A DNA stretch of 64,000 bases, taken from contig NZ_VJZK01000002.1 of assembly GCF_007109225.1 (NCBI RefSeq), positions 124,001-188,000 on the forward strand, in the 5' to 3' direction. This document shows positions 60,800 through 64,000 of this stretch, in pieces (the first letter of the stretch is position 1; each line of letters starts with the position of its first letter). Below the pieces are notes generated by a model. That model did no database searches and was not told the DNA's origin. It saw only the letters and a program-made list of their open reading frames with translations. Source of the stretch: Flavobacterium sp. GT3R68. GTDB lineage: Bacteria > Bacteroidota > Bacteroidia > Flavobacteriales > Flavobacteriaceae. The translations under genes and the position numbers were made by a program.

Positions 60800-61639
60800 T
60801 TAATTTTTTGGATTAATAATGTGAACATCTCTTTGCGGAAACGGAATTGTTATTCCATTCGCTCTGAATTGAGCATCAATTTCAAACCGTAGTTCGCTTT
60901 TTATTGCGGGAACCGTGAAGGCATCATCAAAGAAAAAATACAACATAAAGACTAAAGAAGAGTCGCCAAATTTTTCAAAAATAACCATTGGTTCCTCTGA
61001 CTCCAGCACTGATTTATTATTTTTAGCACTTTCCAAAAGTATTTTTTTTACCACTTCTGTATCTGATCCATAGGCTACGTTAACTTCGATGCTTTCTCGT
61101 ATAACATTGCTGTTTTGAGTCCAGTTATAAAGGATGTCGGTCAAGAATTTATGATTTGGTATAATCAACACTCTTTGATCTCTGGTTACTGCGATGGTAG
61201 AACGAAGGTGTATTCTTTCGACTTTACAGACTTTTCCATCTATTTCGATAATATCTCCCACATGAAGAGATTGGTCCAAAATTATTAAAATTCCTGAAAT
61301 TAAATCTTGAAATAATTGTTGCAATGCAAAACCAAGTCCCAGGAAAATAGCTGCCGATGCCGTCAACAAAACACTGATGTTTACCCCGGAAGCATTTAAG
61401 GTAAACATAATTACAATTATGTAGGCAATATATTTAATGAATTGAAATATACTTACAAATTTACCCTTGTCTTCTTCCGGAATCTGATTCGTCACAAACT
61501 TTCTTATCATTTTAAGAATAAAACCGGTAATGATAAATACAGTGACTAAAGCTATTAAAGTTCCCAATGTGAAATTAACATCCTCCGTTTTGATAATACT
61601 TAATCCAAAAATATCTCTTATTTTTTCAATGATTTCCAT
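60800..61639 (-). CDS. small-conductance mechanosensitive channel (MscS-like)
   Basis: 279 residues. Membrane helices around 25-45 (TLIALVTVFIITGFILKMI), 66-85 and 90-125 (the pore helix region LTASAAIFLGLGFALQQLFQDLISGILIILDQ), then the beta domain (VGDIIEIDGKVCKVERIHLRSTIAVTRDQRVLIIPNHKFL) typical of MscS. It releases solutes on osmotic downshift. Start at 61639 gives a two-base gap (TAA TT ATG) after the permease stop; an ATG 18 bases upstream is possible. Likely co-transcribed with the permease gene. Confidence 0.9.
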   Translation of the reverse strand: MEIIEKIRDIFGLSIIKTEDVNFTLGTLIALVTVFIITGFILKMIRKFVTNQIPEEDKGKFVSIFQFIKYIAYIIVIMFTLNASGVNISVLLTASAAIFLGLGFALQQLFQDLISGILIILDQSLHVGDIIEIDGKVCKVERIHLRSTIAVTRDQRVLIIPNHKFLTDILYNWTQNSNVIRESIEVNVAYGSDTEVVKKILLESAKNNKSVLESEEPMVIFEKFGDSSLVFMLYFFFDDAFTVPAIKSELRFEIDAQFRANGITIPFPQRDVHIINPKN

Positions 61640-61641
61640 AA

Positions 61642-62946
61642 TTAATACTTCAACCATTTATATAATTCTCCCCACGTCGGCTTTTTGCCGTACATCAGGA
61701 TACCTACCCGGTATATTTTGGATGCAAACCATACGGTAAAGAAAAATGTTCCAAAAAGAATAAGAATCGAAAGGACCAGTTGCCACCACGGTACACCAAA
61801 AGGAATACGCATCAACATCACGATGGGTGACGTGAGCGGAAACATTGAGAATACGGTCGCGATGGTTCCGTGCGGATCATTCATAACCGTAAAAAAACCG
61901 ATGTAAACACCCAAAATTAATGGCATGATGATTGGCAAAAGAAATTGCTGGGAATCGGTTTCACTGTCAACCGCCGCACCAATAGAAGCGTAGAACGAGC
62001 TATATAAGAAATAACCTCCGATGAAATAAATCACAAAGCTGATGAGTAAAGTGGCAATCGGGAGGTTCCACAATTCCTTGATATACATTTGGGCTGTTCC
62101 GGTGTATTGTGCTTCGGCAGCCTGCATCACCTCAGGAGATATTTTGGCTGTTGGACTCACATTGACACCAAAAAATGCGGAAGCGGCAAACATTAGCGAC
62201 ATTCCTATAATGGCCCATATCATGAATTGCAGGATTCCGGCTAAAGAAGTTCCGATGATTTTTCCCATCATCAACTGAAATGGTTTTACCGAGGAAATAA
62301 TGATTTCGACAATACGATTTGTTTTTTCTTCAATGACACTACGCATCACCATATTCCCGTAAATAATGATAAACATCATTATCAGGTAACCAAAAAAGCC
62401 ACCTATACCAATTTTGATTTCGTTGAGACCTTTGACGCTTTCTTCTCCCGAAGATTTCGACAGGCTGATATTAACTTTAGCTTCAGCATTTTTAATAGCT
62501 ACAGTATCTAAATTGGCTTTTTCGAAATTGCCTTTAGTGATTTTAGCAGCGATAATATCTTCGACATTTTCAACAAAAGACAAACTTGGACTGTCGTTTG
62601 AAATGTATTGTATTTTATTCTCCAGCTGTTTATTATCGGATACTTTTGGGATAAAAATCAATCCTTCATAACTCTCATTGGTAATGCTGTCTTTAATAAT
62701 TTGTGTATCAATAGCGGACAAATTGATGTACTTATACTCGTCCGAATTTTTGAATTCATTGACAAATAAACCGGTTTCATCGTGAATGGCGACCAATTTC
62801 ATGTCGGCTTTCAAGGTGCTTAAATAACCCACAAAACCGGCAATACCGACGAAAAGCAATGGACTTAAGAAAGTCATCACGATGAACGACCGATTGCGGA
62901 CTTTGGCTATGAATTCCCTTTTTATGATTAATGCTATTATAGACAT
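61642..62946 (-). CDS. ABC-2 family permease (NatB-like)
   Basis: 434 residues. One N-terminal helix (IMTFLSPLLFVGIAGFVGYL-like), a ~150-residue extracytoplasmic loop, and five to six further helices (FFGYLIMMFIIIYGNMVMRSV, IGTSLAGILQFMIWAIIG, ATLLISFVIYFIGGYFLY, LLPIIMPLILGVYIGFFTV, LVLSILILFGTFFFTVWF). It is the membrane partner of the adjacent ATPase in an ABC-2 exporter, similar to the Na+ exporter NatAB; the real substrate is unknown. Confidence 0.88.
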   Translation of the reverse strand: MSIIALIIKREFIAKVRNRSFIVMTFLSPLLFVGIAGFVGYLSTLKADMKLVAIHDETGLFVNEFKNSDEYKYINLSAIDTQIIKDSITNESYEGLIFIPKVSDNKQLENKIQYISNDSPSLSFVENVEDIIAAKITKGNFEKANLDTVAIKNAEAKVNISLSKSSGEESVKGLNEIKIGIGGFFGYLIMMFIIIYGNMVMRSVIEEKTNRIVEIIISSVKPFQLMMGKIIGTSLAGILQFMIWAIIGMSLMFAASAFFGVNVSPTAKISPEVMQAAEAQYTGTAQMYIKELWNLPIATLLISFVIYFIGGYFLYSSFYASIGAAVDSETDSQQFLLPIIMPLILGVYIGFFTVMNDPHGTIATVFSMFPLTSPIVMLMRIPFGVPWWQLVLSILILFGTFFFTVWFASKIYRVGILMYGKKPTWGELYKWLKY

Positions 62947-62997
62947 TTTAGATTATTAGATTGTTAGACATTTTAGATTATAAATTCTTAAGAAAGT

Positions 62998-63918
62998 CTA
63001 TTTACTTACCGTCTGAATGAAAATATCGTTGACACTCGGAATTTTTTCAACGAAATGTGTTACCTGCCCTCTTTGCGTCAGGATATGCAGCAATTCATTT
63101 GGTGTAGCGTTGCCTAACTGGATTTCGAGTTTCAATTCGTCGTTCAGTGATTTGAAATTCGTCTGGCCTACAGTGAATTTCTGGGTAATGTCGTACATCA
63201 GACCTTCGATATTATCACTCAAAATACCGACTTCGAAACTATTGGTACGGTATTTTTTCTTGACATCGTCTAATCTTCCTTCAATCAATTTGTTCGACTT
63301 GTGAAGCAATGCGATATGGTCGCACAATTCTTCCACGCTTTCCATTCGGTGGGTCGAGAAAATAATCGTCGAACCCTGCTCACGCAAGGCAAGGATTTCG
63401 TCTTTAATCAGATTGGCATTGACTGGGTCAAATCCCGAGAACGGTTCGTCAAAAATCAACAATTTCGGCTTATGCAAAACACATACGACGAATTGGATTT
63501 TTTGGGCCATCCCTTTGGATAACTCCTGTATTTTTTTGTTCCACCAACCTTGGATTTCCAATCGTTCAAACCAATATTCAAGTTGTTTTTTAGCTTCTGC
63601 TTTAGACAATCCTTTCATTTGTGCCAGATACAGGCATTGCTCGCCGACTTTCATACTTTTGTACAAGCCTCGTTCTTCGGGCATGTAACCGATATATTGC
63701 ACATGATTGGACTGCAGTTTTTCGCCGTCGAGAATGATCTCGCCGCTGTCGGGCATTGTAATCTGATTTATGATTCGGATCAGAGAGGTTTTTCCGGCTC
63801 CGTTGGGACCAAGAAGTCCGTAGATACTTCCTTTGGGAACCGTGATTGAAACTTCGTTAAGTGCCGTATAATCACCGTATTGCTTGACGACTTTATTAAC
63901 TTCAAGTATATTTCTCAT
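62998..63918 (-). CDS. ABC-2 exporter ATP-binding protein (NatA-like)
   Basis: 306 residues. Walker A GPNGAGKTS, Q-loop YMPEERGLYKSMKV, signature LSKGMAQKIQFVVCVLHKP, Walker B LLIFDEPFSGFDP, switch STHRMES, and a C-terminal ~75-residue extension of the DUF4162 type (TNSFEVGILSDN...). It is paired with the ABC-2 permease 51 bases downstream on the same strand. Promoter signal: TACTTTTA at about 63938-63945, one base off consensus. The last 82 bases of the window hold no gene. Confidence 0.9.
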   Translation of the reverse strand: MRNILEVNKVVKQYGDYTALNEVSITVPKGSIYGLLGPNGAGKTSLIRIINQITMPDSGEIILDGEKLQSNHVQYIGYMPEERGLYKSMKVGEQCLYLAQMKGLSKAEAKKQLEYWFERLEIQGWWNKKIQELSKGMAQKIQFVVCVLHKPKLLIFDEPFSGFDPVNANLIKDEILALREQGSTIIFSTHRMESVEELCDHIALLHKSNKLIEGRLDDVKKKYRTNSFEVGILSDNIEGLMYDITQKFTVGQTNFKSLNDELKLEIQLGNATPNELLHILTQRGQVTHFVEKIPSVNDIFIQTVSK

Positions 63919-64000
63919 CCTATTTTTAAGATTTATGTAAAAGTAAAGAATTAGTATTGAAAAGGGTACGAATGTTTCAAAAAAAACCCATCCTTATTTA

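Overview
The window looks like a chromosomal segment of a Flavobacterium-type bacterium (Bacteroidota, Flavobacteriia). The signs are: low GC; several secreted proteins ending in type IX secretion (T9SS) sorting domains; promoters matching the Bacteroidota consensus TTG-N19..23-TAnnTTTG; bacillithiol synthesis (bshC); a long SecA without the C-terminal zinc finger; a rpmB-rpmG-DUF4295-ftsY neighbourhood; and several small conserved genes typical of flavobacteria. I see no tRNA, rRNA, CRISPR array, prophage or insertion sequence. Most genes are housekeeping, envelope or transport genes. No gene was found with a frameshift or premature stop.

Layout. 1-8 kb: the 3' part of a T9SS type B adhesin-like protein (cut by the window edge), bshC, a secreted FGE-like protein, ndk, a DUF721 (DciA-like) gene, a lipoprotein and a serine hydrolase. 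7.9-12.8 kb: a 1619-aa T9SS LamG protein with a striking 21-bp-period direct repeat upstream. 13-18.4 kb: ftsY with a tiny membrane-protein gene behind it, ribosomal proteins L28/L33, cinA, a lone Hpt protein, an FAH-family hydrolase and a DEDDh exonuclease. 18.4-25 kb: four tandem paralogous seven-repeat beta-propeller T9SS proteins. 25-34 kb: a lipoylated E2 acyltransferase, a glycosyltransferase, an ABC-F protein, a methyltransferase, a lipoprotein, an orphan ABC ATPase with an ATP-grasp enzyme, and a corrinoid adenosyltransferase. 34-47 kb: secA, two MFS transporters, SseB-like and FAD-oxidoreductase genes, meaB, and a MATE-prohibitin-small acidic protein operon. 47-53 kb: an outer-membrane protein, an imelysin-like/di-haem peroxidase fusion with a PhoX-like lipoprotein, PPK2 and a secreted-like beta-propeller protein. 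53-57 kb: an ECF sigma factor, an anti-sigma-like protein and a vWA protein in one operon. 57-64 kb: a second ABC-F gene, then DUF2007, a stand-alone DEAD domain, an NtrC-like regulator, an MscS channel and a NatAB-like ABC exporter, all on the minus strand.

The most notable non-coding signal is a dispersed intergenic repeat of about 67-79 bp, present in six copies. It has conserved flanks and a hairpin core whose sequence differs between copies while, in most, the pairing is kept. A second, unrelated repeat next to one copy appears to supply the -33 promoter element of an ABC-F gene. The most notable coding signal is the sigma/anti-sigma/vWA operon, in which pieces of SusC-type TonB-receptor architecture (carboxypeptidase-regulatory domain, plug-like segments) are joined to an anti-sigma protein and a vWA protein.

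No start codon could be tested experimentally. Where the longest open frame overlapped a -7 promoter box or pushed a signal peptide away from the N terminus, I chose the shorter start and say so in the entry.
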